Of a stretch of 64,000 bases of DNA, positions 25,127 to 33,929 are shown one piece after another. This DNA is from Confluentibacter citreus. GTDB taxonomy: Bacteria > Bacteroidota > Bacteroidia > Flavobacteriales > Flavobacteriaceae. A program made the translations under genes and the position numbers. How positions within the stretch are numbered: the stretch's first letter is position 1; the number at the start of each line of letters is the position of its first letter. The notes under the pieces were generated by a model. That model had not been told where the DNA came from and searched no databases. It was given only the letters and a program-made list of their open reading frames with translations. The DNA is taken from contig NZ_NIXN01000001.1 in the NCBI RefSeq assembly GCF_002807055.1, positions 868,001 to 932,000 of the forward strand. The letters run 5' to 3'.

Positions 25127-25804
25127 TTATGCTATGGCCATACAAGCCACACTTACTTTAATATTTTTTGCTTGATTTAAAACCGAAATACATGCCTCTA
25201 AAGTAGCACCCGTGGTAATAATATCGTCTACCAACAGAATATGTTTGTTTTCAATGGAGGTGGAGTTTTGTATAATAAATAATTCACTCGTTTGGTTCCA
25301 ACGTGCAAATCGTTTTTTGCTCGTTTGTGATGCTGTATTGGTTATTTTTAAAAGCACATCATCTTTATATGCTACATTAAGGGATTCTGCTATTTGCTTT
25401 CCAAATCCCGCAACTTGGTTATAGCCTCTGCTTTTTAATTTCTTCCTATGCAGCGGAACCGGTATTACCATATCAATGTCTTTGTAATTATTTAGAGTTT
25501 TTAATTCACCTCCCAACCAATCACCCAATAAAGGACTTATTTTCTCGTAACCTTTATATTTTAGTCCATGTATAAGTTGTTGCACAAGGCTTTTTTTCTC
25601 AAACCTAAATAGAGCAGTAGCATTTTCAACTTTAGCACGACCATAAAATATTTTTAAAATAGTATCGTCATTATTAAAATGGAAATTGGTAACTGGTAAG
25701 TTGTGTCGGCAGGAAATACAAATAGTATCTTCATTATCATTTAAGTAATTCAGGCATGCATAGCACACTTTTGGAAAAAATATATCAATCAACGATTTTA
25801 ACAT
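25127..25804 (-). CDS. ComF-family phosphoribosyltransferase-like protein
   Basis: 225 residues. An N-terminal zinc finger (Cys14, Cys17, Cys29, Cys32) precedes a type I phosphoribosyltransferase domain with the PRPP-binding loop LLVDDIITTGATL near the C-terminus and the ComF signature VPVPLHRKKLKSRGYNQ (IPVPLHRKKLKSRGYNQ here). Relatives (ComFC/GntX) are needed for DNA uptake during competence. No other competence gene is adjacent. Confidence 0.92.
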   Translation of the reverse strand: MLKSLIDIFFPKVCYACLNYLNDNEDTICISCRHNLPVTNFHFNNDDTILKIFYGRAKVENATALFRFEKKSLVQQLIHGLKYKGYEKISPLLGDWLGGELKTLNNYKDIDMVIPVPLHRKKLKSRGYNQVAGFGKQIAESLNVAYKDDVLLKITNTASQTSKKRFARWNQTSELFIIQNSTSIENKHILLVDDIITTGATLEACISVLNQAKNIKVSVACMAIA

Positions 25805-25905
25805 ACACTATTGTAAGAATTACCCTTTTGTAAACTTAACTAAAAAATAAATGAATCAAACACATAATTTTTAACAAACAATCTCATTTGTTTGGATCGC
25901 TTTTT

Positions 25906-25913
25906 TATTTTTG
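25906..25913 (+). promoter_or_regulatory. -7 box of glyS; fixes the start codon
   Basis: TATTTTTG is an exact -7 match ending only 4 bases before the ATG at 25918, with TTTG 15 bases upstream (a short spacer). Transcription would begin within a few bases of the ATG, so the mRNA is leaderless or nearly so, and the alternative TTG start at 25888 is excluded. Confidence 0.5.
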
Positions 25914-25917
25914 CAGC

Positions 25918-27459
25918 ATGGTAAATCAAGAGGATAAATTTAAGAAGGTAATATCACATGCTAAGGAATACGGATACGTGTTTCAAAGCAGTGAAATATA
26001 CGATGGGTTAAGTGCTGTATACGACTATGCCCAAAATGGCGCTGAATTAAAGAAAAACATACGCGACTACTGGTGGAAAGCCATGGTACAAATGCATGAT
26101 AACATTGTTGGTATTGATGCCGCTATTTTTATGCACCCAACCACATGGAAAGCTTCAGGTCACGTGGATGCATTTAACGATCCATTGATTGATAATAAAG
26201 ATTCTAAAAAGCGTTACAGAGCCGATGTACTTATTGAAGAATATTGCGCTAAAATTGAAGCTAAAATAGAGAAAGAAGTCGAAAAGGCGGAAAAACGTTT
26301 TGGTGATGCTTTTGACAAACCTCAGTTTTTAGCAACCAACCAACGTGTTGTTGAATACCAAGAAAAAATAAATGCTACGCTTTCGCGGATGGCAAAATCT
26401 TTGGAGAACGAAGATTTGGCTGATGTAAAGGCGCTTATTGAAGAATTGGAAATTGCAGATCCATTAACTGGAAGCAGAAATTGGACTGAAGTCAAACAAT
26501 TCAATTTAATGTTTGGTACCAAAATAGGTGCATCAGCAGAAAATTCGATGGATTTATATTTACGTCCAGAAACTGCTCAGGGTATTTTTGTCAACTTTTT
26601 AAACGTTCAGAAATCAGGTCGTTTAAAAATCCCATTCGGAATTGCCCAAACAGGTAAAGCTTTTAGAAATGAAATCGTTGCAAGACAATTTATTTTTAGA
26701 ATGCGTGAGTTCGAACAAATGGAAATGCAGTTTTTTATAAAACCAGGAACACAAGTAGAATGGTATAATCACTGGAAAGAGACCCGATTAAAATGGCATT
26801 TGTCATTAGGAATGGGCGGTGAAAATTACCGTTTCCATGACCATGAAAAATTAGCGCATTACGCGGATGCCGCGTGTGACATTGAGTTTAAATTCCCATT
26901 CGGTTTCAAAGAATTGGAAGGGATTCATTCTAGAACGGATTTCGATTTATCCCAACACGAAAAATTCTCAGGTAAAAAATTACAATATTTCGATCCAGAA
27001 GAAAATAAAAGCTATGTGCCTTACGTGTTAGAAACCTCTATTGGTTTAGATCGTATGTTCTTGGCAGTATTTTCAAATTCCTTAGTTGAAGAAGAACTGG
27101 AAAATGGAACAACAAGAACGGTTTTAAAATTACCAAGTGTTTTGGCGCCTGTAAAAGCAGCTATTTTACCGTTGGTAAAGAAGGATGGCTTGCCAGAAAT
27201 AGCAAAGCAAATTGTGGACGATTTAAAATGGGATTTTAATGTTGATTATGATGAGAAGGATGCTGTTGGAAGACGTTACAGAAGGCAAGATGCCAACGGA
27301 ACACCATTTTGTATTACGGTAGACCACGATACTTTAAACGATAATACCGTAACCATTCGCCATAGAGATTCTATGAAGCAACAACGCGTAAAAATAGAGG
27401 ATTTAAGAAATATTATTAAGCAAGAAGTCGATGTGCGTTCTTGGTTGATGAAAATGTGA
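25918..27459 (+). CDS. glyS: Glycine--tRNA ligase
   Basis: 513 residues from MVNQEDKFKK. Class II homodimeric (eukaryote/archaea-like alpha2) glycyl-tRNA synthetase. Class II motifs: RPETAQGIFVNF, motif 2 FRNEIVARQFIFRMREFEQMEMQ (discontinuously conserved), motif 3 ETSIGLDRMFLAVF. A C-terminal anticodon-binding domain starts near VLAPVKAAILPL. Shorter than the human enzyme, as expected. The next 90 bases hold a palindromic repeat and a terminator. Confidence 0.97.
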   Translation: MVNQEDKFKKVISHAKEYGYVFQSSEIYDGLSAVYDYAQNGAELKKNIRDYWWKAMVQMHDNIVGIDAAIFMHPTTWKASGHVDAFNDPLIDNKDSKKRYRADVLIEEYCAKIEAKIEKEVEKAEKRFGDAFDKPQFLATNQRVVEYQEKINATLSRMAKSLENEDLADVKALIEELEIADPLTGSRNWTEVKQFNLMFGTKIGASAENSMDLYLRPETAQGIFVNFLNVQKSGRLKIPFGIAQTGKAFRNEIVARQFIFRMREFEQMEMQFFIKPGTQVEWYNHWKETRLKWHLSLGMGGENYRFHDHEKLAHYADAACDIEFKFPFGFKELEGIHSRTDFDLSQHEKFSGKKLQYFDPEENKSYVPYVLETSIGLDRMFLAVFSNSLVEEELENGTTRTVLKLPSVLAPVKAAILPLVKKDGLPEIAKQIVDDLKWDFNVDYDEKDAVGRRYRRQDANGTPFCITVDHDTLNDNTVTIRHRDSMKQQRVKIEDLRNIIKQEVDVRSWLMKM

Positions 27460-27460
27460 T

Positions 27461-27512
27461 GAACTTGTTCATCATGCTGTCCCGATAGCTATCGGGATTG
27501 TTTCAGCATCTC
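27461..27512. repeat. Composite palindromic repeat after glyS
   Basis: CATGCTG...CAGCATCTCAT flanks a perfect inner palindrome TCCCGATAGCTATCGGGA (27480-27497), the same core as at 9380-9397. It appears to be a composite, one palindrome nested in another. No gene. Confidence 0.75.
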
Positions 27513-27517
27513 ATCTA

Positions 27518-27553
27518 TAAACAAAGCCCAAACATCATGTTTGGGCTTTGTTT
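27518..27553. terminator. Bidirectional terminator between glyS and the Lrp regulator
   Basis: AAACAAAGCCCAAACAT pairs with ATGTTTGGGCTTTGTTT, with T runs in both directions. It overlaps the stop codon of the convergent Lrp gene. Confidence 0.85.
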
Positions 27554-28022
27554 ATATCTGTATTTGCCTATCAATCTGTTGATCTAACGACACAAAGGTT
27601 TCGGTTCTTAGTATACCCGAAATAGTTAAAATATCCTCATTTAAAATATGCATTAAATGGGCATTATTTTTACTTACCACTTTAATAAATAAACTCCATT
27701 GTCCAGAAGTAAAGTGGCATTCCAAAACTTCAGGAATTCGTTTAAGAAGTTTTACTGCATCTAAATGACTCATGGTTTTATCTAAATAAACACCCACAAA
27801 AGCCAGTGTGTTGTAACCTAAAACTTTATGGTCGATAATGCATTGGGAACCAGAAATCAATCCAGATTTCTCTAATTTCTTTAATCGTTGATGTATGGCA
27901 GCTCCTGAAATACCTACTAATCTCGCAATTTCAAGAATAGGCGTTCGTGCATCTTCCATTAGTTTGCGGAGGATTTTTTTATCAGTACCATCAATGGTTA
28001 TGCTTAGATTTTTTGCTTTCAT
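27552..28022 (-). CDS. Lrp/AsnC-family transcriptional regulator
   Basis: 156 residues: N-terminal winged helix-turn-helix (about 8-60, ILEIARLVGISGAAIHQRLKKLEKSGLI) and a C-terminal AsnC/RAM ligand domain (about 70-150). Such proteins bind amino acids and form octamers that repress or activate amino-acid genes. It faces away from the divergent DUF423 gene, whose promoter could be a target together with its own; the effector is unknown. Confidence 0.93.
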   Translation of the reverse strand: MKAKNLSITIDGTDKKILRKLMEDARTPILEIARLVGISGAAIHQRLKKLEKSGLISGSQCIIDHKVLGYNTLAFVGVYLDKTMSHLDAVKLLKRIPEVLECHFTSGQWSLFIKVVSKNNAHLMHILNEDILTISGILRTETFVSLDQQIDRQIQI

Positions 28023-28106
28023 CTAACTTGTTTCAATTTAAAACTTAAAAATAAGGATTTGGTTTTAAATTGAAATCATTTTAAATCAGTCTTTACTTTA
28101 GAAAGA

Positions 28107-28138
28107 TTGATAGCATGTTGTTTTGTTAACTAACTTTG
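28107..28138 (+). promoter_or_regulatory. Promoter of the DUF423 gene
   Basis: TTG (28107-28109), a 21-base spacer, then TAACTTTG (28131-28138), an exact -7 match, 30 bases before the ATG. Confidence 0.55.
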
Positions 28139-28168
28139 CATTCTCACGGGATTTTATAGATTATAAAT

Positions 28169-28561
28169 ATGAACAAGAAAATACTAATTACAGCATCCAT
28201 TTTAGGAATTATAAGCATTATTTTAGGAGCCTTTGGAGCACATGCATTAAAAGCATTAATCTCCACAGACATGCAACAAACATTTGAAACGGGCGTACGC
28301 TATCAAATGTATCATGCACTTTTTTTACTGTTTGTTGGTACAACGTCATTAATTTCAGAAAAAGCTAAAAAAATTATCTACTATTTAGTTATTTCTGGAG
28401 TTGTTTTATTCTCAGGATCCATTTACGGTTTAGCTACCAATAACTTAACAAGTTTTGATTTTAAAAGTATTGGTTTTATAACACCAATTGGCGGATTGTG
28501 CTTTATCATTTCTTGGGGTATTTTATTTCTGAATTTGATAAAAACCAAATCAAACTATTAG
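28169..28561 (+). CDS. DUF423 membrane protein
   Basis: 130 residues with four membrane helices. The N-terminus GAFGAHALK and the segment TGVRYQMYHALFLL (ETGVRYQMYHAL here) are the DUF423 (YgdD) signature, with FSGSIYGLA further on. The function of the family is unknown. It is followed by pckA, which has its own promoter. Confidence 0.9.
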   Translation: MNKKILITASILGIISIILGAFGAHALKALISTDMQQTFETGVRYQMYHALFLLFVGTTSLISEKAKKIIYYLVISGVVLFSGSIYGLATNNLTSFDFKSIGFITPIGGLCFIISWGILFLNLIKTKSNY

Positions 28562-28595
28562 ATTTTTTTTAACTAAATACTCTTATATAAAGCCT

Positions 28596-28603
28596 TAGTT
28601 TTG
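28596..28603 (+). promoter_or_regulatory. -7 box of pckA; fixes the start codon
   Basis: TAGTTTTG is an exact -7 match, 27 bases before the ATG at 28631. An in-frame TTG at 28601 falls inside this box and so cannot be the start. Confidence 0.45.
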
Positions 28604-28630
28604 CATAATAATTCAATTTTTGGAAAAATT

Positions 28631-30247
28631 ATGGCAAACTACGACCAATTTACGAAAACGATTTCGTTGGAAAAGTATGGAATTAAAAATGCAACAATAA
28701 ACTATCAATTATCACCACAGGAACTTCATAACATCGTCATTGAAAAGGGGCAAGGCGTAGAGACTTCCTCTGGAGCATTGGCTATTAACACAGGCGAATT
28801 TACAGGCAGGTCACCAAAAGACAGGTTTATTGTAAAAGACGATGTTACCAAAGACCGCGTTTGGTGGGGTCCGGTAAATATTCCATTTGATCCCGAGGCA
28901 TTTGAAAAGCTTTATAACAAGGTTTCAAACTATTTGTCAAGTAAAGAGCTTTATGTAAGGGACTGCTATGGTTGTGCTGACAAAGATTATCAAACAAACA
29001 TTCGGGTCATAACCGAGTATGCTTGGAGCAACCAGTTTGCTTATAATATGTTTTTACGCCCAACAGAAGAGGAATTGGAGCATTTCACTCCTGAGTGGAC
29101 GGTTATAAATGCGCCAGGATTTAAAGCAAATCCTCAAGAAGACGGGACAAGGCAACATAATTTTGCCATTTTAGATTTTACAAGAAAAATAGCTTTAATT
29201 GGAGGTACTGGATATACTGGTGAAATTAAAAAAGGGATTTTTTCAGCATTAAATTTTATGCTACCCGTCTTTAAAGAAACTTTACCGATGCACTGTAGTG
29301 CTAATGTGGGGAAAGACGGTGATACGGCTATTTTCTTCGGATTGTCTGGAACAGGAAAAACAACGTTATCCACAGACCCAAATAGAAGCTTGATTGGAGA
29401 TGATGAACATGGTTGGACAAAAGACAATAAAGTATTTAATTTTGAAGGTGGCTGTTACGCCAAAGTGATTGATTTATCTCGAGAGCATGAGCCAGAGATT
29501 TATGACGCCATAAAAAAAGGCGCTATTTTAGAAAATGTTATATTGGATGCGGCAGGACATGTAGATTTTGCAGACACCTCAATAACTGAAAATACGAGGG
29601 TAAGTTACCCAATCGATCATATTGAGAATATCCAGTTGCCTTCCATTGGTAAAGATGTTAAGAATGTGTTCTTTTTAACGGCGGATGCTTTTGGGGTACT
29701 GCCTCCAATTTCAAAACTGACTCCAAGTCAGGCTGCCTATCATTTCATTTCTGGATATACAGCAAAAGTTGCTGGAACCGAAGCAGGGGTTATAGAACCA
29801 GAACCGTCATTTTCAGCATGTTTCGGCGCACCTTTTATGCCATTACACCCAGCTAAATATGCTGAGATGTTAAGTGAAAAAATGATTACCTCAGGTGTAA
29901 ATGTTTGGTTGGTTAATACGGGTTGGACAGGTGGGCCTTATGGTGTTGGAACGCGTATGAAATTAAAGTACACAAGAGCTATGATTAACGCTGCTTTAAA
30001 TGGTGATTTAGGATTATATACCTATGATAAGTACCACATCCATTCCGTATTTGGCGTGGCTCAACCAAGGGAATGTCCTGGAGTACCTAGCAGTGTTTTA
30101 AGTCCTAGAACTACATGGAATAATGACGAATCTTATTACACCACAGCTTTTAAACTAACCAATGCCTTTAGGGAGAATTTCAAGAAATTTGAAGCGCATT
30201 GCAGTGAGGAAATCAGACGAGGTGGCCCACAACGCTATGCATTTTGA
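28631..30247 (+). CDS. pckA: Phosphoenolpyruvate carboxykinase (ATP)
   Basis: 538 residues from MANYDQFTKT, the typical length of the ATP-dependent enzyme, which converts oxaloacetate to phosphoenolpyruvate at the start of gluconeogenesis. The P-loop GLSGTGKTTLS sits at 237-247, the kinase-2 motif GDDEHGW follows, and FTGRSPKDRF and HCSANVG (metal-binding His) are present. It ends at a strong terminator. With alanine dehydrogenase in the same window, it fits growth on amino acids or proteins. Confidence 0.97.
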   Translation: MANYDQFTKTISLEKYGIKNATINYQLSPQELHNIVIEKGQGVETSSGALAINTGEFTGRSPKDRFIVKDDVTKDRVWWGPVNIPFDPEAFEKLYNKVSNYLSSKELYVRDCYGCADKDYQTNIRVITEYAWSNQFAYNMFLRPTEEELEHFTPEWTVINAPGFKANPQEDGTRQHNFAILDFTRKIALIGGTGYTGEIKKGIFSALNFMLPVFKETLPMHCSANVGKDGDTAIFFGLSGTGKTTLSTDPNRSLIGDDEHGWTKDNKVFNFEGGCYAKVIDLSREHEPEIYDAIKKGAILENVILDAAGHVDFADTSITENTRVSYPIDHIENIQLPSIGKDVKNVFFLTADAFGVLPPISKLTPSQAAYHFISGYTAKVAGTEAGVIEPEPSFSACFGAPFMPLHPAKYAEMLSEKMITSGVNVWLVNTGWTGGPYGVGTRMKLKYTRAMINAALNGDLGLYTYDKYHIHSVFGVAQPRECPGVPSSVLSPRTTWNNDESYYTTAFKLTNAFRENFKKFEAHCSEEIRRGGPQRYAF

Positions 30248-30265
30248 TACTAATAAACAATAAAA

Positions 30266-30302
30266 AAAAGAGCGATTTCAAATAGAAATCGCTCTTTTTT
30301 TT
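30266..30302 (+). terminator. Intrinsic terminator after pckA
   Basis: AAAAGAGCGATTTC and GAAATCGCTCTTTT form a 14-bp perfect stem with a 5-base loop, then a T run. The A run on the other side may also serve hemD, which converges 19 bases away. Confidence 0.92.
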
Positions 30303-30320
30303 ATTGTTATCACAGGATGC

Positions 30321-31073
30321 CTACTTACTTCCTTTATTCGCTTTTTCAATATACTTTTCCAAAGCCATAGTCATGGATGGGGTGTCTGGCGTAGGTGCGG
30401 GAATATCAATTCTTAAACCTTTATCTTCAACAGCCTTGATGGTGGTAGATCCAAAGGCAGCTATGCGTGTTTCGTTTTGTTTGAAATCTGGGAAATTATG
30501 AAATAAAGAATCTATTCCCGATGGGCTAAAAAACACTAAAATATCATAATAAACATCAGCTAAATCAGTGAGGTCACTAATAACTGTTTTATAGAAAATA
30601 GCCTGTTTCCAATTAACGCCCAAAGCATTTAAAGTATCTGGAACTTCAGGTTTAACTTTATCAGTGTTTGGCAATAAAAATTTCTCATCCTTATATTTTT
30701 TTATAAGTGGAGACAATTCCGAAAAGGAACTTTTACCAACATATATCTTACGCTTTCTATACACCACGTATTTCTGTAAATAAAAGGCAACCGCTTCCGA
30801 TTGGCAGAAATATTTTAAAGTATCAGGAATTTTAAAGCGCATTTCTTCAGCAACTCTAAAAAAATGGTCAACCGCATTACGGCTTGTTAATATAATCGCA
30901 GTATAATTATTTAAATCAACTTTTTGCTGTCTAACATCTTTAGCAGAAACACCCTCAACATGGATAAAAGGTCTAAAATCTATTTTTACTTTTTGTTTTT
31001 CCTGAAGATCGAAATATGGCGAATTCTCTATTTTCGGTTCTGGTTGAGATACCAAAATGGTTTTCACTTTCAT
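30321..31073 (-). CDS. hemD: Uroporphyrinogen-III synthase
   Basis: 250 residues. Closes hydroxymethylbilane to uroporphyrinogen III in heme synthesis. The family is poorly conserved, but the plan fits: two alternating alpha/beta domains, an N-terminal ILVSQPEP strand, AIILTSRNAVDHFF, a central FLLPNTDK, and the C-terminal VFFSPSGIDSLF and RIAAFGSTTIKAVEDKG. It follows DUF4271 by 15 bases, a linkage conserved in Bacteroidota. Heme supply suits the cytochrome-rich operon at the end of the window. Confidence 0.88.
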   Translation of the reverse strand: MKVKTILVSQPEPKIENSPYFDLQEKQKVKIDFRPFIHVEGVSAKDVRQQKVDLNNYTAIILTSRNAVDHFFRVAEEMRFKIPDTLKYFCQSEAVAFYLQKYVVYRKRKIYVGKSSFSELSPLIKKYKDEKFLLPNTDKVKPEVPDTLNALGVNWKQAIFYKTVISDLTDLADVYYDILVFFSPSGIDSLFHNFPDFKQNETRIAAFGSTTIKAVEDKGLRIDIPAPTPDTPSMTMALEKYIEKANKGSK

Positions 31074-31088
31074 GGGCGCAAGTAGTTT

Positions 31089-31733
31089 TTAAGCATTAAA
31101 TACTTTGTATAAAATGATATAAGGTGCAATTTCAAGTGTGCAAAGATACAAAATAAAATAAAAGAAGTTTCGTTTTAGTAAACTTTGATGGGCTTTAAAT
31201 GTTGTAATTACCCCAATTATATTAATAATTAACAATAAAATAATGATGGTGTAAAGAATTTTTAAAGTAGGACTGAAACTAAATAGCAGTAGTGCATTTA
31301 TGGGTAATAGCAAGATGCCCATATAATTTTTGTAGGTTATTTTTTGAAAAAGATAATCATCTATTAGTTTGTCTATTTCAAAAAGGCTTGCAATTAAACG
31401 TTCCAAAAGGACTTTAATCAAAATAAAAACACCAATGCCTACCGTGAATTTAAACATGATATTAGTTGAAGGTTCCGTGTGTTTAATGGTTAAATCGTAA
31501 AGCAAGAAACCAAAAATTGAGGCTGAGAAGACTAAGTTAATAAAAAGAAAGGCATCAAATTTATCGAAAAACCTTTGCTCTTTTATATATATTTTTAGGT
31601 ATTTAGAATTTCCTATAACGAGCATAAAATCGTCAAAACGCTTAGGTGAAATTAACTTAGCTATGGCAATAAAAACCAAGCCAATAACCATTAGAACGGT
31701 AAACAATTCGTATGAAGTAACCTCTCGAAGCAT
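31089..31733 (-). CDS. DUF4271 integral membrane protein
   Basis: 214 residues, about six membrane helices (near 10-25, 65-85, 95-115, 140-160, 165-185, 195-212). Matches DUF4271, a Bacteroidota family of unknown function almost always beside hemD. The hydrophobicity pattern and neighbourhood are the main evidence. First gene of a two-gene operon with hemD. Confidence 0.8.
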   Translation of the reverse strand: MLREVTSYELFTVLMVIGLVFIAIAKLISPKRFDDFMLVIGNSKYLKIYIKEQRFFDKFDAFLFINLVFSASIFGFLLYDLTIKHTEPSTNIMFKFTVGIGVFILIKVLLERLIASLFEIDKLIDDYLFQKITYKNYMGILLLPINALLLFSFSPTLKILYTIIILLLIINIIGVITTFKAHQSLLKRNFFYFILYLCTLEIAPYIILYKVFNA

Positions 31734-31813
31734 GCCATAAAATTATTATAATTATTCACACATTGTATATAATTATTAAGGAATATTTAAAAAAAAGAGT
31801 CTTATAAAAGATG

Positions 31814-31821
31814 TACATTTG
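31814..31821 (+). promoter_or_regulatory. -7 box of the GT2-dihydroorotase-DUF4296 operon
   Basis: TACATTTG is an exact -7 match, 31 bases before the ATG at 31853. A -33 element at normal spacing is not evident. Confidence 0.4.
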
Positions 31822-31852
31822 CTAAAAAAGTAGGTTTTATTTACATTACTAT

Positions 31853-32578
31853 ATGCAGGACGCTATTGTCATCATTCCAACTTACAATGAAATTGAGAAT
31901 ATTGAAGCTATTATTAAAGCAGTTTTTTCGCAATCACATGATATTCATATACTTATAATTGATGATAATTCCCCAGATTTAACAGCCTACAAGGTCAAGG
32001 AACTTCAAAATGAGTTTCAAGGTAAACTATTTTTAATTTCAAGAAACGATAAACAAGGTCTGGGAACCGCCTATATTTATGGCTTTAAATGGTGTTTGGC
32101 TAGAACCTATAAATATATCTTTGAAATGGATGCCGATTTTTCTCATGATCCCAAAGATTTAATAAAATTATATGATGCCTGTGCTTTACATGACGCAGAT
32201 ATGTCTATTGGTTCCAGATATGTAACAGGCGTTAATGTTGTTAATTGGCCTATGGGTAGAGTGCTTATGTCTTATTTGGCATCCAAATATGTGAGGGTTA
32301 TTACGGGAATGAAAATCAACGATACCACAGCAGGATTTGTATGTTATAAGCGAGAAACTTTAGAGGCTATAGATTTGAATAAAATCAAGTTTATCGGATA
32401 TGCCTTTCAAATAGAGATGAAGTTTAAAACCTATCTTAAAAAATTTAAAATAATTGAAGTTCCTGTTATCTTTACCGACAGAACTAGAGGGGAATCCAAG
32501 TTGAGTAAGGGCATTATTTCTGAAGCTATTTTCGGGGTTATATCCATGAAACTCAGAAGTATTTTTAAAAAGTACTAA
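31853..32578 (+). CDS. Polyprenol-phosphate mannosyltransferase-like GT2 enzyme
   Basis: 241 residues, GT-A fold of family GT2. IIPTYNEIENIEAII, DDNSPD (UDP/GDP-sugar site), MDADFSHDPKDL (the metal-binding DxD-like motif) and SRYVTG match the polyprenol/dolichol monophosphate mannose synthase group. It has no C-terminal membrane helices, so it is a soluble or peripheral enzyme, probably making polyprenyl-phosphate-sugar donors for envelope glycans or protein O-glycosylation. It is 4 bases before dihydroorotase in one operon. Confidence 0.9.
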   Translation: MQDAIVIIPTYNEIENIEAIIKAVFSQSHDIHILIIDDNSPDLTAYKVKELQNEFQGKLFLISRNDKQGLGTAYIYGFKWCLARTYKYIFEMDADFSHDPKDLIKLYDACALHDADMSIGSRYVTGVNVVNWPMGRVLMSYLASKYVRVITGMKINDTTAGFVCYKRETLEAIDLNKIKFIGYAFQIEMKFKTYLKKFKIIEVPVIFTDRTRGESKLSKGIISEAIFGVISMKLRSIFKKY

Positions 32579-32582
32579 GACT

Positions 32583-33929
32583 ATGAAGATGAAAACCATA
32601 CTTATAAAAAATGCCCATATTGTTAATGAAGGAACAATACTAAAAGGCGATATTTTAATTGAAGGAGACTATATAAAGGAAATAAACGATTCCATAAGCG
32701 CCAAATCTGCCGATGTAATTGTTTTTGATGCAGAAGGTAAATATGTGTTACCGGGCGTCATAGACGACCAAGTACATTTTAGGGAGCCAGGGTTAACAAA
32801 TAAAGCAACTATAGAAACAGAATCTAAAGCAGCCATAGCAGGGGGCATTACGTCTTTTATAGAAATGCCTAATACCAATCCTCAAACAACTACCTTAGAG
32901 GAATTAGAAAAAAAGTTTGAAATAGCCTCTAAAACATCTTCGGCAAACTATTCATTCATGTTTGGTGGCACCAACGATAATTTGGATGAAATTTTAAAAG
33001 TGGACCCCAAAAAGGTCGCGGCGTTAAAATTGTTTTTGGGCTCATCAACAGGAAATATGTTGGTAGACGACCCTACGGTTTTGGAGAACATTTTTTCAAA
33101 AACCAAATTGCTAATTGCTGTACATTGTGAGGATGAAGCGACCATAAAAGCAAATTTTGAAATTTATAAAGAGAAGTTTGGTGATGATATTCCTATAAAG
33201 TACCATCCAGAAATAAGAAGTGCAGAAGCTTGCTATCTATCATCATCAAAAGCTATTGAATTAGCAAAAAAAACAGGCGCTAGATTGCATGTTTTTCATT
33301 TGTCAACTGGCATCGAAACCGATTTATTCAACAATAAAGTACCGTTAAAAGACAAGAAGATTACGGCTGAGGTTTGCATTCATCATTTATGGTTTACTGA
33401 TAAGGATTATGACACCAAAGGCACGTTTATAAAGTGGAATCCAGCTGTTAAAACCGAAGACGATAGAGAACAATTGTGGGAAGCTTTACTAGATGATAGA
33501 ATTGACGTGATTGCAACAGACCATGCGCCACATACTATGGAGGAGAAGAAAAACGTTTACAGTAAAGCACCTTCTGGTGGACCATTGGTTCAACATGCGC
33601 TTCCTGCCATGTTAGAAATGTATCATAAAGAAAAAATTTCTCTTGAAAAGGTGGTGGAAAAAATGTGCCATAATCCAGCTATATTATTTCAAATTGAGAA
33701 AAGAGGATTTATTAAAGAAGGCTATTTTGCAGATTTGGTTGTGGTAGATTTGAATAATCCTTGGACGGTTAAAAAAGATAACATTTTGTACAAATGTGGT
33801 TGGTCTCCATTTGAAGGGACTACGTTTAAATCTAGAATTACACAAACGTTTATAAACGGAAGTTTGGTTTATAATAATTCTAAATTTAGTGATGTAAAAG
33901 CAGCCAAACGATTAACTTTTAATAGATAA
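32583..33929 (+). CDS. pyrC: Dihydroorotase-family amidohydrolase
   Basis: 448 residues from MKMKTI (an ATG two codons later, 32589, is equally possible). TIM-barrel amidohydrolase catalysing the third step of pyrimidine synthesis. Motifs: PGVIDDQVHFREPGLT, the carbamoylated-lysine region LKLFLGSSTG, VHCEDE, HVFHLSTG and IATDHAPHT. The first metal ligand of the usual HxH is Gln63 (QVH65) here, a feature I recall as typical of this Bacteroidota subgroup. The stop overlaps the next start by one base (TAATG). Confidence 0.9.
   Translation: MKMKTILIKNAHIVNEGTILKGDILIEGDYIKEINDSISAKSADVIVFDAEGKYVLPGVIDDQVHFREPGLTNKATIETESKAAIAGGITSFIEMPNTNPQTTTLEELEKKFEIASKTSSANYSFMFGGTNDNLDEILKVDPKKVAALKLFLGSSTGNMLVDDPTVLENIFSKTKLLIAVHCEDEATIKANFEIYKEKFGDDIPIKYHPEIRSAEACYLSSSKAIELAKKTGARLHVFHLSTGIETDLFNNKVPLKDKKITAEVCIHHLWFTDKDYDTKGTFIKWNPAVKTEDDREQLWEALLDDRIDVIATDHAPHTMEEKKNVYSKAPSGGPLVQHALPAMLEMYHKEKISLEKVVEKMCHNPAILFQIEKRGFIKEGYFADLVVVDLNNPWTVKKDNILYKCGWSPFEGTTFKSRITQTFINGSLVYNNSKFSDVKAAKRLTFNR

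Noticed and set aside
28601-28630. Upstream TTG start for pckA
   Set aside because: The codon is inside the -7 promoter box, and the extension has no family similarity.
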